Shown here piece by piece: positions 53,101 through 63,619 of a DNA stretch of 64,000 bases. This DNA is from Byssochlamys sp. IMV 00236 (lineage: Eukaryota; Ascomycota; Eurotiomycetes; Eurotiales; Thermoascaceae), in contig MSJH02000779.1 of assembly GCA_001931875.2 (NCBI GenBank), positions 49,735 to 113,734 on the forward strand. Reading direction: 5' to 3'. How positions within the stretch are numbered: the first letter of the stretch is position 1; every line of letters begins with the position of its first letter. The notes beneath the pieces were generated by a model. That model did not search any database and was not told the origin of the DNA. It worked only from the letters and a program-made list of their open reading frames with translations. A program made the position numbers and the translations under genes.

Positions 53101-53900
53101 CTATAAAGGAATTATTCTATAATTTTAATTATACTATACTAGATATTTATTATTATTGGCTAAAGTACTTAAAATACTACTTATTATTATTTCTTATCTT
53201 AATAATAGCTTCTTACTATTAATATTAAGAAAAGAAAAAAATTTACTAGGTTATTAATTGGCTAAATCTTATAAATAGCCTTAAGTCTAGCTATAATTAC
53301 TTACTGTATTAATAAATATATTATATTAATAATACTTAATAAATATAAATAAATACTATATAATAATATATTGCGTAAATAATATCCTATAACTAGATCT
53401 TATTAAATATTTTACTATATAAAACTAATAATAGTAATAGTATTAATAAAAGATAATAATAAAAAAATAATAATCTTAACTTATTATAATAACTATATTT
53501 CTAGCTTAATTTCTTAATTATTAATAATAGCTTACTATTAAATAAGACTATATCTATAATATATATCTTATAGCTTAATTAAGCTAGCTAAGATAAAATA
53601 GCTATAATCTTAAAAAATAAATTACTAGAGAATAATATTTACTATTAGCTAATATATTTAATAAAACTATCCTATTTAACTATTAGGAAATAAAGCTACT
53701 ATCTGTTAAAAAGGCTATATATTAAGTCTATAGTTATAAAAATAGATAGTATCAGGAGTAATAAGTCTTATTTATTCTAAAAAAGCTACTTTAAAAGCTA
53801 CTACTAATTAAGGATAATAGACTTACTATAGAGATATATTATAATAGGTTAAATATTAAGCTTAAGAATATTATTAAGAATATAGAGTAATAAGTTTATT
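50121..53900 (+). pseudogene. Second decayed frame of unknown identity
   Basis: 3.8 kb in which the plus strand again reads far when TAA/TAG are taken as Gln, most clearly about 50900-52330 (including DSILFVSLL near 51090 and a basic RIKRVSKNK stretch near 51810) and 53000-53900. The predicted protein is rich in Gln, Ile and Leu, with a Ser/Gln-rich part near 51650-51720. No domain is recognised. It may belong with the ORF island that follows at 53940, as that is on the same strand. Few CpG sites remain. Confidence 0.3.
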
Positions 53901-53939
53901 ATAAAAAGATTTATATTCCGTGCTATATATATACTATAT

Positions 53940-54290
53940 AGTAGGCTAAAATAGTATCTCCAGTAACGCCCGTTACGACAGGTATAATTACACTAGAGTT
54001 ACGCTTTAATAAATTAAAAGCATATCTATTCTCAACCGATCTCGAGTTTAAAAAGGGCCTCGCGGTTATTCTCGGTTATCCCGAGACATCTACTACGGAT
54101 AAGGAGATTAATTATAAAGATAACCTAGTGCTATAGGCTAAATGCTTTTACTTCTCGAGATAAGTCTACTTTCTACTCTAGCCTAGTCTTATAGAGATCT
54201 TCTTATGTAAAGGCTATAATCGGGTATAAACGGCGAGGGACTAGATGCTTACTAATATATTACTTTTTCGGCAGAATTATTAATATAGTA
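53940..54290 (+). pseudogene. RIP-poor coding island, unknown protein
   Basis: The frame starting at 53958 (TCTCCAGTAACGCCC) translates as SPVTPVTTGIITLELRFNKL and continues for about 115 residues through LEFKKGLAVILGYPE and TTDKEINYKDNLVL to FLCKGYNRV and MLTNILLFRQNY, with stops only at five places where CAG/CAA or TGG is plausible. CpG, CpA and TpG are common here, unlike everything on either side. The look is that of a gag-like or transposase N-terminal region that escaped most mutation, or a captured host exon. No start codon is fixed and I recognise no family. Confidence 0.5.
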
Positions 54291-55359
54291 TTAATAATAC
54301 TACTCTTTACTAGTATATATAAATATATTACTAATTAACTTTAAAACTAAGTAATAATATCTAATTATAAGAATCTCTTAATCTAGAATATATACTTAGA
54401 ATTCTAATACTTATAGATTAAGTAGTATATACTAGTAATAGCTAATATTAATTAGAGAAGAGCTTAATCTTTAATAAGTAATTTTATATTAATCTAAATC
54501 TAGCTAAATAATAAAGTTAATTAGCTAATAATATTATTTTAAAAGTAAGATATTAATTAGTTTACTAGCTATTGCAAGTATTTTAAGATATTTTTAGAAT
54601 ATTACTAACTAGCTATAGATACCTCTTAATTTAATAGGATTTTAGCAGTTTTTTACTCTTTAAAATAGTCTAGTATAATAGTATTATTACGCTAATAAAA
54701 TATAATATTGCCTTATTTATACTTACCTTTAAAATTTAAGCAATAAGAATATTATAAGTAATAGAGATTATAAATTATATAGAAACTCTTATATTATACT
54801 TAGTATAAATCCTCTATAGCTTTAATCTACTATTTCTCTATATTTAATACTAAAGTAGGCTCCTAGATAAATATAGATAAGAGTATTCTAAGTATTAAAT
54901 ATATATATAATAAAGGAAATAGAAGAGTAAAGCCTTAATATATTTTGCTAAAATAATAATACCTCTAATAAAGCTTAATTCTAGCACTTTATTAGAGTTT
55001 ATCTTAACGCATAGAGATAGAACACTTATTTTATAGATTAATACTAGAGCTAAATTAAACTAAGATACTCTTAAGATAATAATTACTATACTTAAATTAA
55101 TACTAGTCTATTTAATACTTATTTAAAGCCTTAATCTATAAAAATTTATATAATATTAAATAGCTTAGCAGTTAATAATAAAAAAGCCCCTAATATATTA
55201 AAGCAGTTCCCCTTATCTTAGCCTATTTAATAAAGATAGACGCTTACTATTAGTATCTCTTCTTTTCTATAATAAATATCTTAGGGAAGTATATAAGGTC
55301 TTATAATAATATTGCGCCGGTATATTAATTATATAGACTTATCTTAGAGCTAACGAAAA
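54291..55359 (+). pseudogene. Decayed continuation of the 53940 frame, up to Copia E
   Basis: The plus strand continues with Gln-type stops and Leu/Ile-rich sequence, for example KFKQ-x-EYYK near 54730-54755 and INIDKSILSIKY near 54855-54890. It ends in a better kept piece, LLFYNKYLREVYKV near 55260-55300, directly before the Copia E LTR. It may be the rest of the same protein, with E inserted into or beside it. No clear continuation was found right of E (63488). Confidence 0.3.
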
Positions 55360-55480
55360 TACTTAATTAAGGAACTATTTAGGGGCTAAGCTGAACTAAT
55401 CTATCTAGCTATTACTCTATTAATTAAGCTAGCTACTAGCGCGGGCGACTACTATTAGAGCCCCTAGGAGCACTAAAATA
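55360..55480 (-). repeat. 3' LTR of Copia E
   Basis: 121 bp, TACTTAATTAAGG to CACTAAAATA on the plus strand, with the family core CTAGCGCGGGCGACT. The adjacent inner sequence on the minus strand, AATTAAAGAGAG, fits a polypurine tract. Confidence 0.8.
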
Positions 55481-58339
55481 CTCTCTTTAATTATACTAGT
55501 AAATAGGTTTAATTCCTTAATTAGGTAATTTATTTAATCCCTTTAAATATTTAGTTTCCTTAACTTTATAAGCTTCTAAAACCTATTAAATTTTATCTAA
55601 TTTAGCAGCTTTATTAAGCCGTTTACTAGATTTATTTTACTATTAATTTTCTATAGTTTAATTATATTATTAGCTACTATAGTTTAAATAAAAAAATAGT
55701 AATTATCTAGCTATTTAGTAATTAGTTTATAACCCTTATTTTTAACTAAAATTACAGTATTCGCTGCGTTAGTTTAAATAGGTATAAGGATCTCTAGATC
55801 TTATTTAAGACCTAGGATATAGGCTAGCTTTCTTATAAATATAGCTTCTTTTACTATAAAATCTAATATATAAAATTTAGTAATTATTATTAATAGAGCT
55901 ATTATTTATTGTTTTTTACTAGATTAGCTAATAAATGCGCTTTTATATAAGATTATAAATACTTTAATTAAAGTCCTATTAAGGTTATCTTAATAATTAA
56001 TATTTATATAAACTTTAATACCTTTATTAAGATTTACTCCTAATTTAATATTATAGTTAAAAGCTTAGTAAATATATTATAGTAGATATTTTACTGCTTT
56101 AATATTTTTATTATTTAAATTATTTACCTTTTATTATAAGTAGTTTATAGCTTAAGCTAAATCTAGCTATATTTTAATTACTAACTAGCTTAACTTTTTA
56201 ATAAGGATTTAATATTTAATTTTAATATTCTTATTAGCTAATCCTTCTAAAGTCTTTAATCTATATATAAATATTATAAAGATTTAAATTCTTATTAGCT
56301 TATTATTATAAAAGCTAAAATTAGTTAAAATAGCTAATATATAGCTAGCTTAGTTTATAGTAATTATTTCTTATATTTAATCTTTATTAAGCTTATAATC
56401 TAAGAAGTTAAAGAGTTTATTAAGAATCTTTATATTAAAGTAATTGCTTAAAGTTATAATAAAAATATTAATATCTTTCTTTATAAATACTGCTATAAGC
56501 ATATTATTAATATAAATAATAATATACTATTCTCTATTTAATATAAGAATATAAAGATCTTCTTCTAATAATATAAAGCCTATTTTATAAAGTTTATCTA
56601 TAAGTATTATATTCTATAGGTTAGTAGACTTCTATAGTTTATATAGGGTATAGTAAAATAAATAGATTTAATATTTCTTTATAATAAATCTTATTAGCTA
56701 TTATATATAGATTTACTTATACTATATATAGTAATAAGGGTTAAGAATAGTTTAATAGCTATCTTACTTATTACTAGGCTATAATATTATTTATATCTAA
56801 TAATCTATTAAAAATTACTATAAATTATTTATTTAACTCTATATTCCTTTAAGAAGCTATTGCTATTAGTCTTAATATTATATATTTATTTCCCTAAGAA
56901 GACTTTAATATCCTTATTATCTAAATAGGGGATTAGTAATTAAGTTTGCTTAACTTTAAGCTTCTATATTTAAGTCTCTATAACTTATTACTAATTACTA
57001 GCCTATAAAAATTTAATTACTTATTTATAAATGCAAGGGATTTTAATTTTATAAGCTTATATAGATTATAAAGTTAAAGCTAAGATATTATATTATTTAC
57101 CCCTTTTAGTCTTTATAACCTTTTTTGCTTAAATTATTTAAATATTATAAGCTTACTTATCTCTTAGCTAAGGCACTAGCTTCTTATCTTATATAAGACA
57201 TATTATCTTTTTTATTAGTTTTTTTATAAATTGCAAGCTAGTTAAATTAATATTATTAGTATCTTTATACTTTATAGGACTAGTATTATAAAATTCTTCT
57301 TATAATAAATCTAGAGATATTAAGATATCTTTAGATAATACTTAGTTAACTAGTTTATTTATCTAGGTATTTAGGTTGCTTATAGTAAGTTAGATAATAT
57401 TTATATTTTTTTATCTAACAGTTGCTGTTTAACCTATTATTTAATCTAGAGTATAGGCAATAGAGTTCTAATATATTATTAGATAGTATCTTTAACTATT
57501 TAATAGATTAGGTCTACTATTTATAGTTAATTCTTAATATATTATCTTAAATTAAGTATTTCTATTCTATTAGTAATTAGCGCTAGACTCTTTAATATAA
57601 GATTTTTTATAATTATAAGAGTTAACAGATTATTAAAATCTTTAAAAAATATAATATCTCTAGAGTATTTAATCTTACTTATTTTTAAGATTTAAACCTT
57701 ATAGATATAGCTATTATCTCTTTTATATCTAATTAAATATTTAATTCGGGCGTAAAATACTATTTTAAATGCCTATTTCCTGTCTTCTTTAGATATATAG
57801 AGATATACTTAATAGCCCTAAACTTATAGGTATTTTAAGAAGAGGTTTTTATTTAATATATTAAAATATCTCCTCTATTTTATAATAAAAGGTTTAATCT
57901 TATTTTTTTATAATAGTCTGTTTATAATATAGTAGTCTTAGTTATAAATAGCTAGAGGTTCTTTAAAAATCTTAAAGCTATTATTATTATATAAATTAAT
58001 AAATTAAAATATTTTCTATAATATTTTAAAATGCTATTATTCTTTAAGGTTTATAAAAATATTAATTTAATATTTAGTCCTTTAGCCTTAGCCTAAGATT
58101 TAAAGTTTAGAAATTTTCTATTGCTATTTATTCTCTAATATTATAGATAGTAGCCTATTAGTAATATATTCTTAATCTCTTTAATAAAGGAGATTATATA
58201 TTTTAAAGCTTTATTTTTTTTAATTTTAATATATAAATAAATTATATTCTTATAGCACTGTTTATAATAATATAATTTATATATTTTTAAACTCCTAGTA
58301 GCTTTATAGGCTAAATATTTATATAAAAAAATTCTGCTA
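55481..58339 (-). pseudogene. pol: Copia E pol, distal part (integrase, RT, RNase H)
   Basis: Read leftwards. The end of integrase and the linker lie near 57750-57900, where the ORF includes LKKTGNRHLK and YFTPELNI, the region of the Copia glycine-tyrosine motif. The RT catalytic box YINNMLIA (from YVDDMLIA) is at about 56491-56514, and RNase H extends to about 55560. The order integrase then RT is diagnostic of Copia. RIP stops are frequent. At its right end, position 58339, the frame is broken by the TIR transposon. Confidence 0.78.
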
Positions 58340-58410
58340 ATCGGCCCTAAAATCAGGACAGCGCGCAGCGCGGTCCCGCTATCTTAACGCGAATACTTAG
58401 CTTAATATAA
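58340..58410 (+). repeat. Left TIR of the 1.9 kb transposon
   Basis: ATCGGCCCTAAAATCAGGAC at 58340-58359, then GCGCGCAGCGCGG, TCTTAACGCGAATACTTAGC and TTAATATAA. It pairs with 60170-60239 with only a few differences, several of them of RIP type. Confidence 0.88.
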
Positions 58411-60169
58411 ATCTGTATAAAATCTATTACTTTTTAAAGCTTTTAAACCTATTAAATCTAACTAATTGCCTAATTAAATATAGTATTATATAGAATAAGA
58501 TCCTCTTTAATTAGTCTATATCTTTAAAGCTATCTTCTGCGGCTTAATTACCTGCTTAAACTTAATTATTACTTATTTTTATTTAGACTTTAACTTTTAT
58601 AATATCTCTTTATTACTATTTTTAAAGGTTTATAATTAAATATAATCTATATTATATTTTATTATAATATCTCTATATTATAAAACCCTTTTAAATACTT
58701 TAGAATAGATTTAATAGGCTAGTTATATTCTAGCTAAGGCCTTAAACTTCTTTTATATTTAGTTTATAATATAGGACTAAGTAATATTATTTTTTAGTAG
58801 TTTTTAAAGCCTATTAATAAAGTAATCTAAATTAAATTTAAGCTAAAGTAGATATTATTTAAATTATTTAAATTATTTTATAGTCTTTAATATAGTATTT
58901 AAGATAAATAATCTATTAATAGATTAAGGGGTAATAGGTCTATTATCTATTTTTTAAAGCTTATTTAATATAATATCTAGATTATATAGATAAAGGCTAG
59001 TTTTTATAAATATGCTTTTAATAATAAAGGATTTAAAAGTCTTTAATTATATAGATCTAAGTATTTAAAGAAACTTATATTTACTAAACTTAAAATTATC
59101 TATCTTTATATTAAGATTAATAGCTTTATTATAATAATACTTAAATACTTAAAAAATATTAATATCTAATAATTAGATTAAATAACTGGTATAAGGTATT
59201 AATATAAAAAGGAGGATCTTCTTCTTTTTATAATAGTTAAGGACTTTATATATTAAATAAGAGCTATATCTATTATATAAAAAGAGGTAATAAATCCTTT
59301 ATTAATAATAAGCTAACTAATAATTAAAGTATTATATCTATTAATAGGCTAAATAGTTGTTTATATATTTAGAATTAGATACTCTAATTATAGCATTAAT
59401 ATTTAAGAGCTTAAACTATCCTGCCTAGATATACTTACTAACTAGAATAATAGAGGGGGAAAATATTAATTTATTAGCGCTTATTATTTTAATTATAGTA
59501 ACTCTTTAAGAATTAGTATAATTATTTATATATAGCTTTTTTTATTGTTTTAAGATAATAACTTAATAATCCTTTCTTTCTTTTATTTAAAAGCTTATTT
59601 TATCTATATTATAGAGATCTATAGGTTATATAACTAGACTAACTAGTATTTATTTATAGTAATAATATTAATCCTATATATTATTTAAGTAATAAGCCTT
59701 TTTCTTATCTATATTAAGAGCTTATTGCCTTTATATATATATCTTAAAATATTATTTAAAAAATTATTTAAGCTAATATTTACTAATCTTTAGCAGAGAT
59801 ATTAAAGAATCTTAATAAGCTTAAGCTAAGATTAAATTTGCGCAACTAGCTACTATTCTTTATATTAAAGATAATCTAATTATATTTAGGCGTTTAATAT
59901 ACTTATAGATAGTAAGCTCTTAAACTAGAAAGAATAATTAATTAATTAAAAGTCTATTAGACTATAAAACGCGATTATAATAATAAGATAGAAGATATAG
60001 ATAAGATATATTAAACTAATACGCAGCTTATATAATATTAAGTTTTAACTAGTTAGATAATATAGTAAGGGTATATTAGATCCTATTTTTAATATCGCTA
60101 TAGGATTTAGATATTATAGTAAATTAAGAATAATATAGAAGGTTAAAATTTAATAAATCTGGATAATTT

Positions 60170-60239
60170 TATATTAAGCTAGGTATTCGCGTTAAGATAG
60201 CGAGACCGCGCTGCGCGCGGTCCTAATTTTAGGGCCGAT
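60170..60239 (-). repeat. Right TIR of the 1.9 kb transposon
   Basis: The reverse complement reads ATCGGCCCTAAAATTAGGAC, then CGCGCGCAGCGCGGTCTCGC and TCTTAACGCGAATACC. The inner part CCGCGCTGCGCGCGG is itself a near-palindrome. Confidence 0.88.
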
Positions 60240-60860
60240 TAGTTATAATATATAGGGTTAGAAGTCTCTAAATATTAGTTGCTTTATTATTACTATATAA
60301 TATACTTTATAATAGAAGTTTATATTTTTAATAAATTAAATAGCTATAGGATTTAATTTAGCAATAGCTTTAAGCTTTATAATACTAGTATTCTATTCTC
60401 TTATATAGAAGCTCTAATAATATTATTAATATAATAATCTATCTGCAGAGCTTAAGTTATAAAATATCTTTATTCTTATATATATATCTAATAACCTAAT
60501 TAGTATTTATATCTACTAGTCTATTATTCTTAGGAATTATGCTATATTCTATATAGCGTTTTATTTCAGATTATAAAAAATAGATAATATTTCTACTTTA
60601 ATATATATAGGGCATAGATAACGATATTATTTATATAATTACTATTAAGCTCTAGATCTAGTCTAATAATATCTTTATTTTTACTTTTACCTGAGATATT
60701 ATTAGTATAGTTATATTTATATTATTACTTTTTTTACTAATAAAGTCTCTATATTTAATAAATTAAGACTTATTATTATATATATTTCTATATGCCTCTA
60801 AGTCTATTATTTAGCTAATAAATAAGATAAGTATTATTAAAAATACTATACTTATAAAAT
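60240..60860 (-). pseudogene. pol: Copia E protease region (proximal pol)
   Basis: This minus-strand segment between gag and the 1.9 kb transposon continues into 58339 once the transposon is removed. By position it should hold the aspartic protease and the start of integrase. A catalytic DSGA could not be read with confidence. An LVDINTN piece near 60515 and the region around 60700 are candidates. Two or three CA/TG sites survive (GCATAGATAACG near 60612). Confidence 0.5.
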
Positions 60861-61521
60861 TATTAAAATCCTTTTTTTTCCTTATCTTATTTTTATAGAT
60901 TAAAGTTAATTTTCTTTTAGTTTAATAAAGTCTAGATACTCCTTAATAGGCACTATTAATTAGGGACTTTTTCCTTAAGGCAATAGTAATCTATAGAGTT
61001 ATATTTAAATATATAGTAATATCTGCATTTGCCTTTAGAGTATAGTTTCTTATTATATATTTTATAAGTAAAGTTTAAAGAGTCTTTACCTAGCGGTAGA
61101 CTCTTTAATAATTTATTTAATTACCTAGTCTCTTAAGCAAAAGTCTTATTTAGAGATATAACTAGAATAGCTTAAGCACTCTTATAAGATTTAGCTTAAT
61201 TAATAGCTTAGCTTTAAAGCTAAATTGCTGGAATTCCTTTATTATTATATTTATTAGGGGTTTAGTTTAATAAGCCTACTTAATATAATAAAGATTAATC
61301 TAAGCTAATATTTTAGATTTAAGCTATTTAAATATTAGTATTACTGCACTAAAGGGCGAGAGGGTTAAGCCTATATTCGATTTTATTATGCGATCTCTAA
61401 ATTTATAATATATTATTTAATTATTTTATATTAGGATCTAGTTATAGTAATAGCTTACTAGAATATAAAGAGTTTACTTAAAGCTAAGCTATAGTTAATA
61501 ATCTTTTTAATTGCTTTAATA

Positions 61522-61942
61522 ACATATTTCCCTGCCGACTGGACTACCCGACCGACCGGACTACTGCCGTATTACATATAAAATGCCCATTCTCTAGACC
61601 TGAATATTTCAACAACTACGTTTCTAAAGACTATAAGAGAAGATATATATAAAATATATATTATTTCAAATATATATGCTTAATTTTATCTGTTTAAATT
61701 CTATAATTCTTTAGGTATTTTCTAAATAATATAATTACTAAAAATTACAGTACTTAATTATATTACCTAGAGAAGAAATAATTTTTGAAATCTGAAGTTT
61801 AAGTATATATAAATATACTATCCTAAAAAGCTATATATTAAATATTATATATATTAGATTTGTAGTTGTTAAGATATTCAGGTCTAGAGAATGGGTATTT
61901 TATATATAATACGGCAGTAGTCCAGTCGGCAGGGAAATACGT
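61522..61942. mobile_element. MITE, 421 bp, TA target, not RIP-mutated
   Basis: Flanked by TA at 61520-61521 and 61943-61944. The uninterrupted site is seen in copy F (GCTTTAATATACTTA near 15303-15317). The inverted repeats exceed 80 bp: both ends read AC(A/G)TATTTCCCTGCCGACT, then GGACTAC, TGCCGTATTA, TATAAAAT, CCCATTCTCTAGACCTGAAT and CAACTAC or its variant. The left arm has 17 extra bases (CCGACCGACCGGACTAC). It holds no coding frame. CA and TG are common, so it arrived after RIP of the host element or is too short for RIP. A TA target and long TIR suggest mobilisation by a Tc1/mariner-type transposase. Confidence 0.93.
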
Positions 61943-62164
61943 TATACTTATCCGCGTAAATTAGCTTATTAAGTATAATTCTAATAGTTTTAATTAGCTT
62001 ATAGTCTATTTAACTACTAATTTAGCTCTTTACTATTAAGCTAAGCTTTCTTTATATCTTATAGATTTTAGCTCTGTTATAAAATATAGATCTCTTAATA
62101 AATATATTAATTAAATCTTTATAATCTATAATTTTAAGGACTTCTTTAACTAGCTAAAGTTAAT

Positions 62165-62236
62165 TGTGTTAGATCCAGCTAGGACTAGACCTCTAAGAAA
62201 TTCTCCTTTTTAGTCGAGTCGTCTAGACTTCCAATA
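62165..62236 (+). repeat. TRIM LTR 1
   Basis: 72 bp, TGTGTTAGATCCAGCTAGGA to CTTCCAATA. The outermost copy, keeping both TG dinucleotides at its start, while the other two read TATATTAG. Confidence 0.85.
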
Positions 62237-62572
62237 TAGTAGCATATCGGTTCTACCCCTAGAACCTCGATAAAAAAGGCTTAAGTTCGATTCCCGCGCA
62301 ATATAAATAAAAAAATCTTAAAAGAAATTCCACTAATAATAACCTAACAGCACCTATAAATAGATAGAAATTAGGAGATAAGCCCGGATCTATAGGTAGA
62401 AGACCGAAAGAAATAGATAATTATTCCGACTACTATATAATCTAAGGCACAGAGATTGTTAGTTATTGGCCTCTGCTTATTAAGCCAGGATATGCTTTTA
62501 AGGATTACAGAAGTCCCATTAAGATATTTAGACTACAGAGATTTCTACAAAATCCCCTTATCTGAGGGGGGG

Positions 62573-62644
62573 TATATTAGATCCAGCTAGGACCAGACCT
62601 CTGAGGAGTTCTCCTTTTTAGTCGAGTCGTCTAGACTTCTGATA
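62573..62644 (+). repeat. TRIM LTR 2 (shared middle copy)
   Basis: 72 bp, TATATTAGATCCAGC to CTTCTGATA, preceded by the purine tract at 62564-62572 and followed by the second primer-binding-like TAGTAGTATATT. Confidence 0.85.
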
Positions 62645-62980
62645 TAGTAGTATATTAATTCTACCCCTAGAACCTTAATAAAAAAGGCTTAGGTTCAATT
62701 CCCGCGCAATACGAATAAAAAAATCTTAAAAAAAATTCTACTAATAATAACCCAACGGCACCTATAAATAAATAGAAATTAGGAGATAAGCCCAGATCTA
62801 CAGGTAGAAGACTAAAAGAAGTAGATAATTATTCTGACTACTATATAATCTAAGGCATAGGAATTGCTAGTTATTAGCCCCTACTTATTAAGCCAGGATA
62901 TACTTTTAGGGATTACAGAAGTCCTATTAAGATGTTTAGACTATAGAGATTTTTACAAAATCCCCTTGTCTGAGGGGGGG

Positions 62981-63052
62981 TATATTAGATCCAGCTAAGA
63001 CCAAACCTCTAAGGAGTTCTCCTTTTTAGTCGAGTCGTCTAGACTTCCGATA
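62981..63052 (+). repeat. TRIM LTR 3
   Basis: 72 bp, TATATTAGATCCAGC to CTTCCGATA, followed at once by the second TTAAT. Its end shows that the LTR stops at 72 bp, since no internal sequence follows. Confidence 0.85.
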
Positions 63053-63366
63053 TTAATTATTAAAATTATTATTATCGATTAATTATTTAGCTATTATAGG
63101 TATTTTATCTTATATAGTCTTTAGTAGCTTTAATTCTTAATAAGTTATAACTACAAGAGCTATTAGAGGAGTTAATATTATTAATAGTATTATTATCTTA
63201 GAAAATCGGTCTAATTAGGGGTAAAAGTCTATTAGTTTAACTCCTTATTATAGGTATTATTTAGTTAAAGCTTTTAATTAAATTAAAGCTCTAAGATATC
63301 TAACTCGTCTATTTAAAATAGTAATAAGGCTAAGCTAAGCTTATAATCTCTTAAAGCTAATAAAGA

Positions 63367-63487
63367 TGCTTAATTAAGAAATTATCTAAGGGCTGAGCTG
63401 AACTAATCTATTTAGCTACTACTCTGCTAACTAAGCTAACTGCTAGCGCGGGCGACTATTACTAGAGCCCCTAGGGGTACTAAAAAC
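63367..63487 (-). repeat. 5' LTR of Copia E
   Basis: 121 bp, TGCTTAATTAAGA to GTACTAAAAAC, with the GC core CTAGCGCGGGCGACT. It matches 55360-55480 and 15823-15943. Confidence 0.8.
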
Positions 63488-63619
63488 TTATTAATACTAG
63501 ATAGCCTAAGATAAGCCTAAATTAAGTAGCTTATTTTCTAATTTATCTTATATATTAATAATATAATTATCTAGATAATATTTTATAGCATTTCTTTAAT
63601 ACTAAAGATAGTCTCTTAT

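Larger units (their letters stand above)
58340..60239. mobile_element. 1.9 kb TIR transposon (Tc1/mariner-type TA target), inside Copia E
   Basis: 1900 bp with inverted repeats of about 70 bp, flanked by the dinucleotide TA (58338-58339 and 60240-60241). Both ends start ATCGGCCCTAAAAT and contain GCGCGCAGCGCGGT and TCTTAACGCGAATAC. Size, TIR length and TA target resemble fungal pogo/Fot1-like elements, but I could not read the transposase motifs in the RIP-damaged interior (about 58420-60160), so the family is open. The interior has a plus-strand bias of read-through sequence near 59350-60150. The GC-rich TIRs are much less mutated than the interior. Confidence 0.8.
62165..63052 (+). mobile_element. 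Tandem TRIM-like LTR element: LTR-int-LTR-int-LTR
   Basis: 888 bp between perfect TTAAT duplications (62160-62164 and 63053-63057). Copy F shows the empty site (CTAAAGTTAGTTATTAAAG near 15523). Three 72 bp repeats at 62165, 62573 and 62981 are separated by two 336 bp internal segments, giving a constant 408 bp period. Each internal segment ends in a polypurine tract (GAGGGGGGG) directly against the next repeat, and begins with TAGTAGCATATCGG, a likely primer-binding site (RIP form of TGG...). The repeat starts TGTG and ends GATA (RIP form of GACA). No protein is encoded. This is the make-up of a terminal-repeat retrotransposon in miniature, moved by another element's proteins, present as a dimer sharing the middle LTR. 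RIP is light. Confidence 0.85.
60861..63366 (-). pseudogene. gag: Copia E gag, split by a MITE and a tandem LTR element
   Basis: Aligns with copy F (14661-15822). The zinc knuckle, read leftwards at about 61000-61045, is KGKCRYYYIFKYNSIDYY, where Tyr replaces the later Cys and His of C-x2-C-x4-H-x4-C. The N-terminal half lies right of the insertions, at 63058-63366. With the two insertions removed the segment is colinear with F to within small changes. Copia gag packages element RNA. Inactive. Confidence 0.78.
55360..63487 (-). mobile_element. Ty1/Copia retrotransposon E with three nested insertions
   Basis: Coding on the minus strand between two LTRs of about 121 bp (55360-55480 and 63367-63487). 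From the right: gag, protease region, integrase, RT and RNase H. Copy F at 14661-15943 shows the uninterrupted gag and proves the insertions: the 1.9 kb TIR element (58340-60239), the MITE (61522-61942) and the tandem LTR element (62165-63052). A target duplication for E itself was not clear (GAAAA left, TTATT right). RIP stops occur throughout. Confidence 0.85.

Noticed and set aside
62165..63052. tRNA-derived SINE: A-box-like TAGTCGAGTCG near 62208 and B-box-like GTTCGATTCCC near 62285
   Set aside because: The boxes lie about 80 bp apart, the element has three identical terminal repeats, purine tracts against each repeat and a 5 bp target duplication, all of which fit an LTR element better. 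A polymerase III promoter is not excluded.
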